From Flammula alnicola (lineage: Eukaryota; Basidiomycota; Agaricomycetes; Agaricales; Strophariaceae), in the NCBI GenBank assembly GCA_015499995.1, contig JADNRV010000094.1, positions 149,918 through 213,917 on the forward strand: 64,000 bases of DNA, read 5' to 3'. Positions 33,601-43,030 of the stretch are shown one piece after another. Position 1 is the first letter of the stretch, and every line of letters begins with the position of its first letter. The translations under genes and the position numbers were made by a program. Under the pieces are notes generated by a model. It did not search any database, was not told where the DNA came from, and saw only the letters and a list, made by a program, of their open reading frames with translations.

Positions 33601-34250
33601 GTTTCTTCGGTAAGTTCGCCGTCGATGAAGGAAATTACCAGGTCATTCGTGGTGTCCGTTTCCGTGTGGGGTTCGTCCGGGGTTACCTCGACAGTCCTCT
33701 TCAATACGGGAGTAAACTCCGCGTACGTGGGGCTCCTGTCGTGTTCTGGATCAGTCCTCCGCTCGTCAAGATGTAGGTCTGTTTCGTCCGATGAAGGGGT
33801 GAAGCCTCTTTGTGGTTCCTTTGCTGGTTTGGTCCTAAGGAGTCGAATGAATACGTCCCTAAATTTGCGAAGAGAGTTCTTAATTTTCTCTCTCCAGGTT
33901 AGAGTTCCCTGTTCCCAGTCAATGTTCGGGTTTTGTTTTCGGAGCCAAGGGAAGCCCAGAATAATCTTCTGCTTTCCGAGGCCGGTGACTAAAAGTCGGG
34001 TCGGGTCCGTTCTTCCATTGATGGTGAGGTCGATGACGACATAGTATGATATCATTCCTTCCTTGTTAGGTGTTCCGTCCACATTCTTGGCCTTGATCGG
34101 TCTCCAAAGCCGTCGTAGTTTCAGTCCAAGAGAGTTCGCAAATTGCTGGTGGATGAATTGTCCGCCAGCGCCTGAGTCCAAGAGGGCGGTGGTTCCAATG
34201 ATTTTTCTACCATTCTGACTTTCACACGAGAGAGAGCATGGTAATTGCAT
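30558..34250 (-). CDS. pol: Ty3/gypsy pol: protease, RT, RNase H, integrase, chromodomain
   Basis: Open frame of 1230 aa. In order: aspartic protease TTALLDSGAGGQFIHQQF (~20-37) with ILGFPWL; a linker of variable acidic sequence; RT with ASPFFFTTKKDGSLRPCQDY, FTKLDVRWGYNNVRI and YMDDILLFS (~442); RNase H with IECDASKYASGAVLSQ and YEIYDRELLAII; the integrase HHCC zinc site (HPGELETYNAIREHYWWPG...CGICQQF); integrase core Asp, Asp, Glu in DFITGLPAIDGKD, LRSDRGPQF and GATERLNQE; and a C-terminal chromodomain (EYEVDSILNHEKLRNGRYRF, LIKWKGYSVEEANWENE). The chromodomain marks a chromovirus, which is thought to target integration to heterochromatin. No stop or frameshift was seen. It starts 81 nt after gag in another frame, so it needs reinitiation, frameshift or splicing. 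Confidence 0.9.
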   Translation of the reverse strand: MQLPCSLSCESQNGRKIIGTTALLDSGAGGQFIHQQFANSLGLKLRRLWRPIKAKNVDGTPNKEGMISYYVVIDLTINGRTDPTRLLVTGLGKQKIILGFPWLRKQNPNIDWEQGTLTWREKIKNSLRKFRDVFIRLLRTKPAKEPQRGFTPSSDETDLHLDERRTDPEHDRSPTYAEFTPVLKRTVEVTPDEPHTETDTTNDLVISFIDGELTEETKETWINAKTTQAQTFAFAQEKPKEEKTLEEMIPAEYHEYLDIFDKKAAARFPESRSWDHKIEMKEGFEPKSFKTYALSPTEDIKLGEFLKENLDKGYIRPSESPMASPFFFTTKKDGSLRPCQDYRFLNDWTIKNAYPLPLIPELMDKLKGAKYFTKLDVRWGYNNVRIREGDQWKAAFKTNKGLFEPTVMFFGMCNSPATFQSMMDDIFKDMTSETHIEYWIIIYMDDILLFSSDKERLHTYTRRVLQRLRENDLFLKPEKCFFELPTMEYLGMIIEEGQIRMDSAKLKGIADWPIPKTLKQVRSFLGFGNFYRKFIRAYSEIARSMNELLKKDQPFEWMEVAQKAFDTLKKRFTEEPVLLMPDTTKPFQIECDASKYASGAVLSQLDTNGSRHPCAFISKTFSPAERNYEIYDRELLAIIRAMQEWRHYIQGSPFTTTILSDHKNLTYFRSAQKLNRRQARWSLFLSEYDIKLVHQAGTKMVQSDALSRRPDHIPDDDTDNDDMTLLPEGLFVNLIDLELQEKIANSPNLDAEAAEALRILLEDGPRSLQKGLQDWTTAEHDGKQLLFYKGKNYIPNSQSLRREIVEKYHEPLTAGHPGELETYNAIREHYWWPGMRTFVKSYVKGCGICQQFKINRNPSHPALIAQETAHSKRPFADPTMDFITGLPAIDGKDAVLVVVDHGLTGGVITIPCSTSVTQEETGRLLLDNLYRRFGLPDSLRSDRGPQFAAKAFRELLKLLGIKSKLTTAYHPQSDGATERLNQEIEAYISIYCSSNPDTWLDSISTLEFTHNDRRHADRQRTPFELQMGYLPISIPTSFENTKFPAVEDRMKQLIKDREEALAAHELARARIAERRQSRFVPFKKGQRVWLDSRNLKTCYNKKMAPKREGPFLIKDVLGPLTYRLQLPKHWRIHDVFHAVLLMPYVENEIHGKNFTQPPPDLIDGEEEYEVDSILNHEKLRNGRYRFLIKWKGYSVEEANWENESGLANAQEILTAYKQRVHLPPYQKRQT

Positions 34251-34330
34251 GGTTTGATTCTCGATCTTGGCTACTAATACAGAATGAATAGAAAGATAGG
34301 GAGAGACTGACGTTGGGCGGCGTCTCCCTA

Positions 34331-35704
34331 TTAAAAACCCTCGCGTCCTTCAGCCAAGTCATCCAGGCAGGCATCTTTTTCTTCGGTATCCAATTCCTCG
34401 ATGAGCGAACGGATGTGGGCACTGGTCTGCCTACCAGTGAGTTTCTTCTTCGGTGGGTCATATCGTTTTTGTTGGTTCGTCGGGTTCTGTCTCCCCTTCT
34501 TTTTCGGGCAGTCGCGCGCCATGTGGCCGGGTTCCCTGCAGTAGAAGCAGGATCCTGTTCTGAGGAGTTCCTTTCGTTCGTCGGTCGTCATCGCGTCGAC
34601 GTCCATCGCATCAGGGTCACGCGGTCGGTACGAGAATGGGCGTCTCGTGGGTTTCGGTTCGTATCTTGGCTTCTGATACCCAGAGTTCTGTCTGGCGTAT
34701 CTCTTCTCAATTGTGTCGGCGATCTTCATGTTCGTTTCACGGTCTTTCGCTTTGTCGTACCATCCTTGGAGAGTAGTTGGTCAGGTCTCGAGACGCATGA
34801 CTTCTTTCAACAACTCTGTCCTAAGGGATTTTCGGAACAGGTCGATTAAAATCGACGGGTCAGAGATCCCAGTCTTCTTGACCAGGATCTTGAAGTTCGT
34901 GATGTGTTCTTCTAAGGGTGCCTTCCCTTGTCGGATCGCATATAACTGTTCGAGGGAGTTACCCTTCAGGTCGGTGATCTCGTAGTCTTTGTCAAGTTGG
35001 TCAATAAAGGCATCCCAGGTTCCAAGGTCTAGCACCGCATTGGTTGCTGGAGTCGTTCCAACCGCGGGAGCGGCGGCAGTGTAGTGGGAGTCATAGAACT
35101 CTTCAGCCCAATTAGATGAGGCTTCTCCTCTCATGAAGGAGAGAACGAAGACGATCTTCTTCTCGTCTGTGTCGTAGATGGCGGAATTGATCTTTAGGTA
35201 AAGCATCACCGTCTTCTTCCAAGAGGCATATTTTTCAATATCGCCATCAAAGTCCTGGGGTCGGTTCAAGTTTATTTCTTTCGGGGTAGGATTAGCCATG
35301 GGAGGAGCGGTCTGTTGACCTGGGTGGTTCGGGGGAGGTGGAGGTGGAGGTGGAGGTGGACCTTGCGGTTGTCTCGAGGGTTGTCGCCCTGGTGGTGGGG
35401 AGAGTTCTTCCGAAGAACTAGGAGGGTCAGGAGGAGGTTCGGAAGGTGCGTGGTGATCATGGAGGCCTTCGTCTTCGAGATCCGAGAAGGAGGGAAGTTG
35501 GACCGGAGTTCTGGATCTGGAAGAAGTGAAAAAGCTAGCGGATAGTGGATCTGCTGCTTCTTCTAAGGTTTCGGTGGGCTCGCGGGATGGGGCGCTGGTG
35601 GTAGATGGTTCAGGTTCAGGAGTGGCTGCAACAAGGAGCTGTTCTCGGGTGGCTGATCGAGTTACTCGTGACCTAGCTTGCGAAGCTACTGTCAGTCGAG
35701 TCAC
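34331..35704 (-). pseudogene. gag: Gag of element A, one in-frame TGA
   Basis: The frame begins MTRLTVASQARSRVTRSATR at 35704. It continues through a Pro-rich region and the capsid-like retrotransposon gag part (INLNRPQDFDGDIEKYASWK, LSFMRGEASSNWAEEFYDS, LEQLYAIRQGKAPLEEHITN). TGA at 34783-34781 (RLET*PTTLQGWYDK) interrupts it, and the same frame then runs on through MKIADTIEKRYARQ to the zinc knuckle CFYCREPGHMARDCPKK, ending at 34331. Total about 457 codons. The stop probably inactivates this copy. Confidence 0.8.
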
Positions 35705-35810
35705 TGAAGGCTTCGGAGGCGTTGTGCAGGCTCGGACTCCGAGGAGCCCTACTGCGACGAGTGTCGAGGTTCGAAGGGTAGTCGACCACTAGATAGTGGT
35801 GGAAAGGAGT

Positions 35811-35825
35811 AGAAGCTAGTTCTTT
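35811..35825 (-). promoter_or_regulatory. Primer-binding site of element A, self-priming type
   Basis: Directly after the 5' LTR the element strand reads aaagaactagcttct. Eleven bases, aagaactagct, are complementary to agctagttctt inside the LTR at 36034-36024, which lies 33 nt after the start of TATAAATA (36067-36060), where the transcript should begin. That is the Tf1/sushi arrangement, in which the mRNA 5' end folds back as primer. No tRNA-type PBS is seen here. Confidence 0.6.
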
Positions 35826-36965
35826 TGTTACGACTAGCAAGAAACAACATGATTGCGACGTCGAAGTCAAGCAACCAGTGATTCCTAAGTCGTGTCAAGA
35901 AGTGCTGGGATCGGATCGTTCGCACTTAGAGGCTCAGACGAGCTTAAGTGATCGTGTCTAGAGGCTCGACGAGCTTAGACGTTCGTGGCGAGGAGAGAGG
36001 CAAGACAAGAAGTCTAGATTCTCAAGAACTAGCTAAAGTACATCATTGTGTGTCTACGATATTTATACTAGTTCTGAGTGTGCACAGACCATGATAAAGT
36101 GACTCCTTTAGAGTCGTTAGAATGGAGTCAGGAATGTGGAGGAGTCAGAATGGAGAGAGGAGAGTAGTGTTTTGAAGTCCGGTCCAGTCCGGTCTTTTGG
36201 CCCCCAGGGACATAGACCGAGACCGAGACCGGTCCATATACATCCCAAGATGTCAAAAAACCGGACTGGACCGATTCAGACCGGTCTACGTCGGTCTTTT
36301 GCAGTCTTGGACCGGTCTGAACCAGATTCCGGTCTTAACCAGTTTTAACCGGTCTGAGACCGGTTTTTCGATGCAAACCACCAGTAATTTGATATATATG
36401 TATCAGTAATATTTGTAGACATGATATATACCTTGAAATTGAGCCCTGGAACGTTAAATTTCGTTGAGAATTGACTGTTCTACACTAATATTCCGCATTT
36501 TCTACTCTTTTAGACACTTTTTGACTGTTTTATTTATTTCTCAGCCAAAACTTTACCAATCTGGATGCCCTTGGGGCCGATTTGAAGGGATAAATCAGGG
36601 CTAAAAAGTAGCCGGTTCAGACCGGTCTTAACCGCAAAGACCGGTCCACCGAGACCGGTCTTTTTGCGGTCTTTGATTCTCAAAAATCAAAAGACCGGAC
36701 TGCTGGTCCGGTCTTTTTGCGGTCCAGTCCGGTCTGGTTGCGGTCTTTTTCCAGTCCCAAGACTGGACCTTTAAACACTAGAGGAGAGTCCTCTCGACGA
36801 TAATAGTGTCGTCGAGGATGCATAAGTATGGAAGCTATAAATAGTCCGGAACCGGGAAGGTACTCATACTAAAATAGAAAGTGTCCAGTATAGCTGGCAT
36901 ACATCTAAGTGTGGGTGAAGATAAGATAAGATAAAAGAAATGAAAGAAATGAAACGGTCGTAACA
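35826..36965 (-). repeat. 5' LTR of element A, split by a MITE
   Basis: A 516-bp LTR plus a 616-bp insertion and an 8-bp duplication, 1140 bp in all. TATAAATA is at 36067-36060 on the element strand. Confidence 0.9.
36165..36780. mobile_element. hAT-like MITE nested in the LTR
   Basis: 616 bp, flanked by the 8-bp duplication gaggagag (36157-36164 and 36781-36788) and absent from the other LTR. Ends are inverted: tagtgttttgaagtcc at the left, tagtgtttaaaggtcc when the right end is reversed. The interior is full of accggtct/agaccggt motifs clustered in both halves and has no coding capacity. The 8-bp duplication and TAGTG-type ends point to hAT transposase mobilisation. Confidence 0.85.
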
Positions 36966-37450
36966 GGGCCCCGCAGGATACGTTCAGTCTCTTCCCGTGA
37001 GAAGGGGCCTGACATCCTCTGCGCCGTGACTTCCTTGTGCAAATAATCCTCGATGATGTCCATGTGAGATAAGGTGGACAGGTTGTTGGCCAAGATAACC
37101 ATCTGTGAGAGTGCTGGCATATGCCCCAAAGGGAACCCAAAAGTCAAATTCGTAGGTAAAAGAGGGTAGCTCAAAATAAGTTTGTGCTTTCGCAACAAGA
37201 AATCAAAGGCATCGGAAGAGTACGGATGAATAATTCGGTCAAAAAGGAGTGAATCCTCGTAGGAGGAGTGAAGGAAGGGAGATCTAGCGAAGACAGACGA
37301 GGAGAAATCGGTATAGGAGAGGCGAGGCGAAGAAGCAGCAAGTAAAAATTCATTAGTTTGAAGGAGAAGGGCGGCAGGTCCACGAGAAGGCGTGGTGGGA
37401 TTTGCTGCCACAGAAGGAGCACTGGTGGGTGCGCTCATCTCTACCATGGG
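36966..37450 (-). pseudogene. DIRS/YR-like reverse transcriptase, 5' part
   Basis: The minus frame holds LLRKHKLILSYPLLPTNLTF, GFPLGHMPALSQMVI, IIEDYLHKEVTAQRM and SGPFSREETERILRGP, ending exactly at the Ty3 insertion; the frame resumes as FQSSPLIVS at 28378. GFPLG...SGPFSxEExE...GPFxxSPL matches the N-terminal RT-like region of Agaricomycete YR-type retroelement genes. The recombinase itself is not in the window, so the class is inferred. Confidence 0.55.
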
Positions 37451-38071
37451 AGCATGGGTGGCTGCGGTCGCCTCTGAGGTTCCAGCTGATGCAGATGACT
37501 TGATTGTCGGGTGTCGAGAGAATGCGGTTGGCGTACTTGGCCCATACTGCCTTGCCATCCTTGAACCTGGCTGGCGCGCTGCTGTCGCTGTGATAACGCG
37601 TGTCGTGTCCTCTCTCAGTGCAGAGAAGGCAGTCAGCAGTTGAGGAGGAGGGCCTGCTGCTGCCTGAGGGAAAGGAAGAGGAGGGAGATCGGTCAGAGAA
37701 GCGGGAATGAGGTGGATACTTGGAGTTGGACTTGGGAAAATTCCCGTTGTCATGGCCGGATGGGGTTTTTGCCATCATCTCGCAGATTTCGGCCATCATC
37801 TCGTGCTGTTTCTCTGAAAGAGCGAAGGCTTGGTCGTACCGATGTCCCTCGAACTCGCCGTAAGTTGCCCAGTGTTCTTGACAAAATTTTAATTTGTCGG
37901 CCTTCCATGCATCATAAAGTTTGACCTTGAATCTCTGGGAAAGGTAAAAATTGAAATGATCGTTATACCAATCACTGTGGGCTTCGTCACTGTCGACCTC
38001 ATCGTGTTCTTTCTGGAAGAGGTACATGTTGCCCGCGGCCTCGGTCCACTGGCTACATGTCAGGGTCAGCT
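37353..38071 (-). pseudogene. Gag-like ORF of the older retroelement, 3' part
   Basis: Continues the frame of the 41874-42887 piece across the hAT insertion, with 275 bp repeated. It has a Ser/Pro-rich linker, then CLLCTERGHDTRYH and HQCSFCGSKSHHAFSWTC, Cys/His clusters that look zinc-binding, as in the gag-like proteins of this element type (ICISWNLRGDRSHPC before it). It overlaps the start of the RT frame. Confidence 0.55.
37797..38071. repeat. 275-bp direct repeat, left copy
   Basis: Same length as 41874-42148, with five differences, all transitions. It begins catctcgtgctg and ends gggtcagct. It brackets the hAT element. Confidence 0.95.
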
Positions 38072-38084
38072 AGTGATTGTTGCG

Positions 38085-38222
38085 GGTTTTGAAACCCGTG
38101 CGGGTTACGGGTAGGGTACACTGGGGTATGGGTACGGGCTGGACTTTGTCAACCCTCGGTGTACCCGTACCCCCAGGATGGGTTGGGCGGGTTTGCAGCG
38201 GGTTTGCAGCGGGTTTTCCTAA
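38085..38222. repeat. Left subterminal GCGGGTT cluster of the hAT element
   Basis: Motifs gcgggtt, gtgcgggttacggg, gggcgggtttgcagcgggtttg and gcgggttttcc lie between the left end and the transposase promoter. Confidence 0.6.
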
Positions 38223-38404
38223 AATAGAAGGATAGTAGTGCCGCCGTGCGGCCACGACAAATACTTTAACCCACTCCAAAGGCTCACCTTCAAAGGCTTG
38301 TATCTACTGTACAGTACCAAAAATGCTTCCGCTTTCCTATGTAAACAAAAAAGCCAATCTTCGCTGAATGTTATCCTGATTTTTACGAGTCCATCCATCC
38401 CTAA

Positions 38405-41400
38405 ATGTTACTTATGTCTCTCTCTGCTGACTCCCTGGCCCTTCGTCGCAAATGCACTGCCTCAGAGCATGCCGAAACCAATGGAGACCCTCTTCTTGCC
38501 AAGAAAAAGGCTCGCGAGGCTGCGAAAGCAACTCCTACTCAGGCCACTGCCACCAAACCAGCTGCCACAGCTAAAAAAGGTCCTAATGTAAGTTTGCATT
38601 TTCTATGTACCATTTGAAACTCATACCATATCGGTATAGCTGACCAACCCTCTCTGTCACTCTTCTGTCCACATGGAAGATGTTGACGACGAAGATAGCC
38701 ATCCTCGTAGCATGGCTCCTATCAAGAAGTCTCGTGTTATCGAGCTCGACGACGGGAGTGATGACGACGATGATGAGTTTCCCCCATTGGTCACGGCTGG
38801 TGATGACGAAGATAGTGATGGTGATGACAGCGAGGCGGAAGAGCCTGAGGAATCTGCAGACGCAGAGTTAGGTCAGTTATTGCAATGAAATAATTATACT
38901 CTACTAAGAAATACATAGAACGACTCTCGAAGGAGTGGAACTCACCTGTCTATGTATTCTTCAAGCCCATGCCATCCGTCGAGTATGTCAAGGATCGCCG
39001 TGTCCATGTATTCGAGTGCGCTGCAACACATTGCATGGGCAAAGGAAATGGCTGCATGGTACGTCGATATCTCGACACCGGTGATGCCAAATCTACTAGC
39101 AACCTTCGTAAGCATGCAAAAGTATGCTGGGGAGAGGAGGCCGTGGCCGCTGCTGACAACACGAGGGATGTTCGAGCTGCTCGCGAGGCCTTGGCAAAGA
39201 TGAAATCAGTTGACTCATCGATTACAGCGGCTTTCGAATGTGTTGCCAAGGGTAAAGTCACTTACAGTCATCGCCAGCATACCACGACCGAGGCTCGGTG
39301 AGCATTTCCTTCCTGTTTCATTTCATCAACACCTCTCATGGCTTTCAACAGTGCGGAAATCGTTCGGTGGGTCGCAGAGAGTAAAAGGCCCTTCCAAATT
39401 GTCAACGATCATGGTTTCCGGTCTCTGATGAAGACAGGCCGACCTGGATATCACATACCTTCTGCCGAAACCGTCTCCCGTGATGTCAAAAAAGTTTTCA
39501 TGAATGTACGAAAGCACATCGCTAAGATGTTACAGGTATTATCAGTGGTGTTTCATTCTAACAATGTGATTACTCACCAGCAACCTCTCAGGAATACGAT
39601 GGTGCTCTAAACTTTGCTACTGACGCATGGACGTCGCCAAACCACAAGGCATATGTTGCATTCACTGTTCACCTTGAACATGAAGGCATCCCCATTTCGA
39701 TGCTCCTTGATCTTGTTGAGGTGGCTAAGTCTCATTCGGGTGTTAACCTTGCAGAAGCATTCTCAAAGGTCCTTGAGGAGTTCGGAATTGAAGATAAGGT
39801 AAGTTGTTTTTATTGTATGATTGAATTTTAACTTACCTTGGTGTGCCAGATCCTGAGCGTCACCTGCGATAACGCTTCCAACAACGATACAATGATTGAA
39901 CATCTGTCAACCCTTGTCAACAACTTCCCTGGTGCAGCTAACCAAACAAGATGCTTCACTCACATCCTCAACCTCATTGCCAAGAGTATCCTCCGCCAGT
40001 TCGAGGTGCGAAAGAAGGCCCAAGATGGTGACTCTGACGATCTCGATGATGCCACAAAAGTGCTTGCTGCCCTTGTGCAAGAACTTGAACTCGGCTCGCC
40101 CGAGGCTGACGATGATTCCAGAGAGGACGATGGCGATGGCGATGGCGAGATGGATGCCGATGATGACGATGAGAGACTGGGTGATGAGCGCGATGGCATG
40201 TCTGAGGAGGAGGTGACCGAGCTGGAGGAGAGCCTTGTACCGATTCGTTTGATGCTCACCAAGGTAAGTCAATTTCGAACTTAGCATAAAATTACCTAAT
40301 ACTGATCTTGCACAGCTTCGAACACTCACAAACGCCATCAAGAACTCCTCGACAATTGTCCTCTCTCAATGGCTCGCAAAGCTCGAGGACCTTGGCCTCA
40401 ACGTCCGCATGATGCCACGCGACGTTTCAACATGCTGGAACTCGACATTTGATATGCTCGACTTCGCAATCAACTACTGTGTCGCCATCAATGCACTGAC
40501 ATCCAATCGTGATCTCAACCTTCGCAAGTACGAGTTGGAAGACAACGAGTGGGCTGTCGCAGTAAACCTACGTGATACGTTAAAGGCCTGTAACGTTTCA
40601 TAGTATGTGCTATCACAAGTTGAATTAATATCTTCCCTAGATCTTTAAACATGCCACACTCTTTTTCTCTCGAGACACCCCGAGCATCAGCACTGTGATA
40701 CCTGCTATGGATCACATCGACACCCACCTCGCGACGGCCACTCAAAATGCCATGTATGCGACGTCAATTCGTGCTGCACTTGCAATTGGCAAGCGAACCC
40801 TCAACCGATATTACAACAAGACAGACCACTCCGAGGTGTACAGGATTGCTATGGGTATGTGTCGTCTTACTTATTATGACTTGTATTGATGATTTATTAG
40901 TTCTTCACCCTCGCCACAAGCTCCATTACTTCAAGACCGCTGGGTGGGAAGCTGCCTGGATTAAAACAGCACATGACATTGTTCGCGAGGAGTTTGATCA
41001 GACATATGCGTTCATGGATATTGACGACGATGTCATTTCGACAAACCAGGTATGTCAACCACCTTATATTTTATCTTTGAATACTTACCACTACAACACA
41101 ATCATTAGCCCTCATCTTCATCGGCTACTATCAATATATTCGACGACCTACCTGCGCTATCTGCCCCACCATCTTCAGAGCTCCATGATGAGCTTGACCG
41201 CTACCTTAGCACTGATCCTGAGCAAGTTGCTGATGTCTGTGGATGGTGGTATGAAAGGAGGGCAGCTTATCCTCACCTTCATCGGATGGCTTTGGATTAT
41301 CTCACCATTCCAGGTACGTATCTTAAATGTGGTCTAACTAAATTCACCTTGCTGACCTTTCATCTGTGTCTATAGCTACCTCCGTTGACATTGAAAGGGT

Positions 41401-41605
41401 TTTTAGTCAAGGCCGTATTGTTCTCTCCCACCTCCGCAGTCGCCTCTCAGTTCAGTCGACATGTGCATTGTTGTGTCTCGGGGTATGGAGCCATCTCGGA
41501 TATGTAAAGGACAGTGATATAAAGGCAGTTGTTGTCTTACCTGAGGTTCCTGCTAATATGAAGGAAGATGATCTGGCCATTGGATGGGATTCAATATTAG
41601 ATTAG
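38405..41605 (+). CDS. hAT-family transposase with BED zinc finger
   Basis: Eleven exons: 38405-38587, 38640-38871, 38919-39297, 39352-39535, 39592-39798, 39850-40263, 40316-40594 (donor least certain), 40641-40854, 40901-41049, 41109-41313 and 41376-41605. They total 892 codons in phase with no stop. N-terminal basic and Asp/Glu-rich segments; a BED-type finger with CAATHC and STSNLRKHAKVC (~155-195); the hAT catalytic core with ALNFATDAWTSPNHKAYVAF (first Asp, ~335), ILSVTCDNASNNDTM (second Asp) and the RW-like DVSTCWNSTFDML; a long acidic insert before VTELEESLVPI; and the C-terminal hATC dimerisation block ATSVDIERVFSQGRIVLSHL. It cuts and inserts DNA at element ends. The intact frame suggests recent activity. 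Confidence 0.88.
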
Positions 41606-41699
41606 TATTGACGTTGTACCTTAATGTGTGTACATATACTACTTTGTTAGTTTTCTTGGATATCTGTGCATGGGTTTGACTCAGAATACCGGCGCAAAG

Positions 41700-41873
41700 C
41701 CACTGAAGCTGCCAAACCTGCCAAACCCGCCAAACCCGCATGAACCCGCCAAACCCGCATGAACCCGCCAGACCCTTGTCAACCCCTACCCTGACCCGCC
41801 AGAACCCATACCCTTCATAGTGGGTACGGGTTTGCTGGGGTAAGGGTATGGGTAGCCCTAGAAAACCCCAGGG
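41700..41873. repeat. Right subterminal AACCCGC cluster of the hAT element
   Basis: Repeated aaacccgccaaacccgcatg, aacccgccagaccc and gacccgccagaaccc motifs, the inverse of the left cluster. Confidence 0.6.
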
Positions 41874-42148
41874 CATCTCGTGCTGTTTCTCTGAAAGGGC
41901 GAAGGCTTGGTCGTACCGATGTCCCTCGAACTCGCCGTAAGTTGCCCAGTGTTCTTGACAAAATTTTAATTCATCGGCCTTCCATGCATCATAAAGTTTG
42001 ACCTTGAATCTCTGGGAAAGGTAAAAATTGAAATGATCGTTATACCAATCACTGTGGGCTTCGTCACTGTCGACCTCATCGCGTTCTTTCTGGAAGAGGT
42101 ACATGTTGCCCGCGGCCTCAGTCCACTGGCTACATGTCAGGGTCAGCT
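41874..42148. repeat. 275-bp direct repeat, right copy
   Basis: Partner of 37797-38071. The surrounding gag-like frame runs out of it into unique sequence on the right. Confidence 0.95.
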
Positions 42149-42887
42149 CCTTGCCAAATCTTGCCGAGAGTTTCTCGATGTCAAGGATCACGATACCCTT
42201 GGTCTCTCCGGGATTGGGGTTGGTTTTGACAGTGGGAAGTGTAGAAGCCTCGGTATTGAGGATTTGTAAGTTTTCATTGAGGAAGAAAGAAAGCGGAACA
42301 GCGACGCAGCCTTCTGTGTCAAAGAGGCTCTGTGGGAACTTGGCCTGCCACGGCACGCCCACGATCCAAGGGACCATTTTCTTGCCATTCATACAGCGCC
42401 GTTTCGCGATGCGCGCTTCTTCCGCAGATGGCTTCGGGTCGTCGCTTGTCTTTCTTTTAAGCTTTAAGTCTTCTTTTTCTTTGATTTCCTCGTCGGCAAG
42501 CCATTTAGCCAAGCTGGAATAAATATAGTCACGGAAGGAAGGGGCAAATGAAGGGACCTTGAAACGGTCCAGATCCTCAGGCTCCAGCGTAACCAGAGAC
42601 GCGGCGTTGGAGCCAGTGTCCGGGAAAGCTACGCTGTTATTCATGTGATTTAGGGTTTTCAGGGCCCTCTCGGCATTCTTGGTCTCGATCTCCTTGTTCT
42701 TCTGAAGCTTGGAGATCAAGGGAAGGTTTTTAAGCAACTGTATAACTGTTGGATTAGTGTGGGTATGAGGTAAGCGAGGAGGAGGTTGAATATTCGGCTG
42801 TGCGGCTGTGACAGCCCCACCGGGAACAATAAGCGGAGGTGTGTGGAGAGAGTCAGGAGGGATGTAGTCTGGACAGTTAGACCTCAA
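41874..42887 (-). pseudogene. Gag-like ORF of the older retroelement, 5' part
   Basis: The frame starts MRSNCPDYIPPDSLHTPPLI at 42887. It contains a conserved region LVTLEPEDLDRFKVPSFAPS, KKMVPWIVGVPWQAKFP, TLTCSQWTEAAGNMYLFQKE and HYDQAFALSEKQHE-like blocks, and is broken by the hAT insertion. The N-terminal part looks helical and charged. The family is recognised only as the Agaricomycete gag-like gene that precedes YR-type RT genes. Confidence 0.55.
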
Positions 42888-42889
42888 AA

Positions 42890-43030
42890 AAACTCAGTGA
42901 GCACTGAGAAAACCCTTTTTTCCGCGTCAGAGCCAGATCCTGAGCGATGGGGAGAAGCGCTCCTCGTCGAGAAGCTTATATACATGTTTGTACATATGTG
43001 TACAAACGTCAGATTCTGGCTCTGACACTT
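42890..43030. repeat. Fold-back sequence
   Basis: Arms gtcagagccagatcctg (42917-42933) and agattctggctctgac (about 43011-43026) enclose a near-perfect palindrome gtttgtacatatgtgtacaa. cagtgagcactg nearby is also palindromic. Confidence 0.7.

Larger units (their letters stand above)
28379..36965 (-). mobile_element. Ty3/gypsy chromovirus LTR retrotransposon A, with nested MITE
   Basis: Bounded by LTRs starting TGTTACG and ending GTAACA, flanked by the 5-bp target duplication gggcc (28374-28378 and 36966-36970). Coding order on the minus strand is LTR - PBS - gag - pol (PR, RT, RNase H, IN, chromodomain) - small ORF - zinc-knuckle ORF - PPT - LTR. The two LTRs (516 bp each once the MITE and its duplication are removed) differ at about four positions, so insertion is fairly recent. 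Gag and the last ORF each contain one TGA, so this copy is probably defective while pol is open. Confidence 0.9.
38072..41873 (+). mobile_element. hAT transposon, apparently autonomous
   Basis: About 3.8 kb between the two 275-bp direct repeats. The left end is (t)agtgattgttgcgggttttg; the right end, reversed, is ccctggggttttctaggg; only a loose terminal match. Both ends carry clusters of gcgggtt-type motifs facing each other, as in hAT subterminal transposase sites. It holds one intron-rich transposase gene. The bases next to the two ends do not show a matching 8-bp duplication. Confidence 0.8.
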
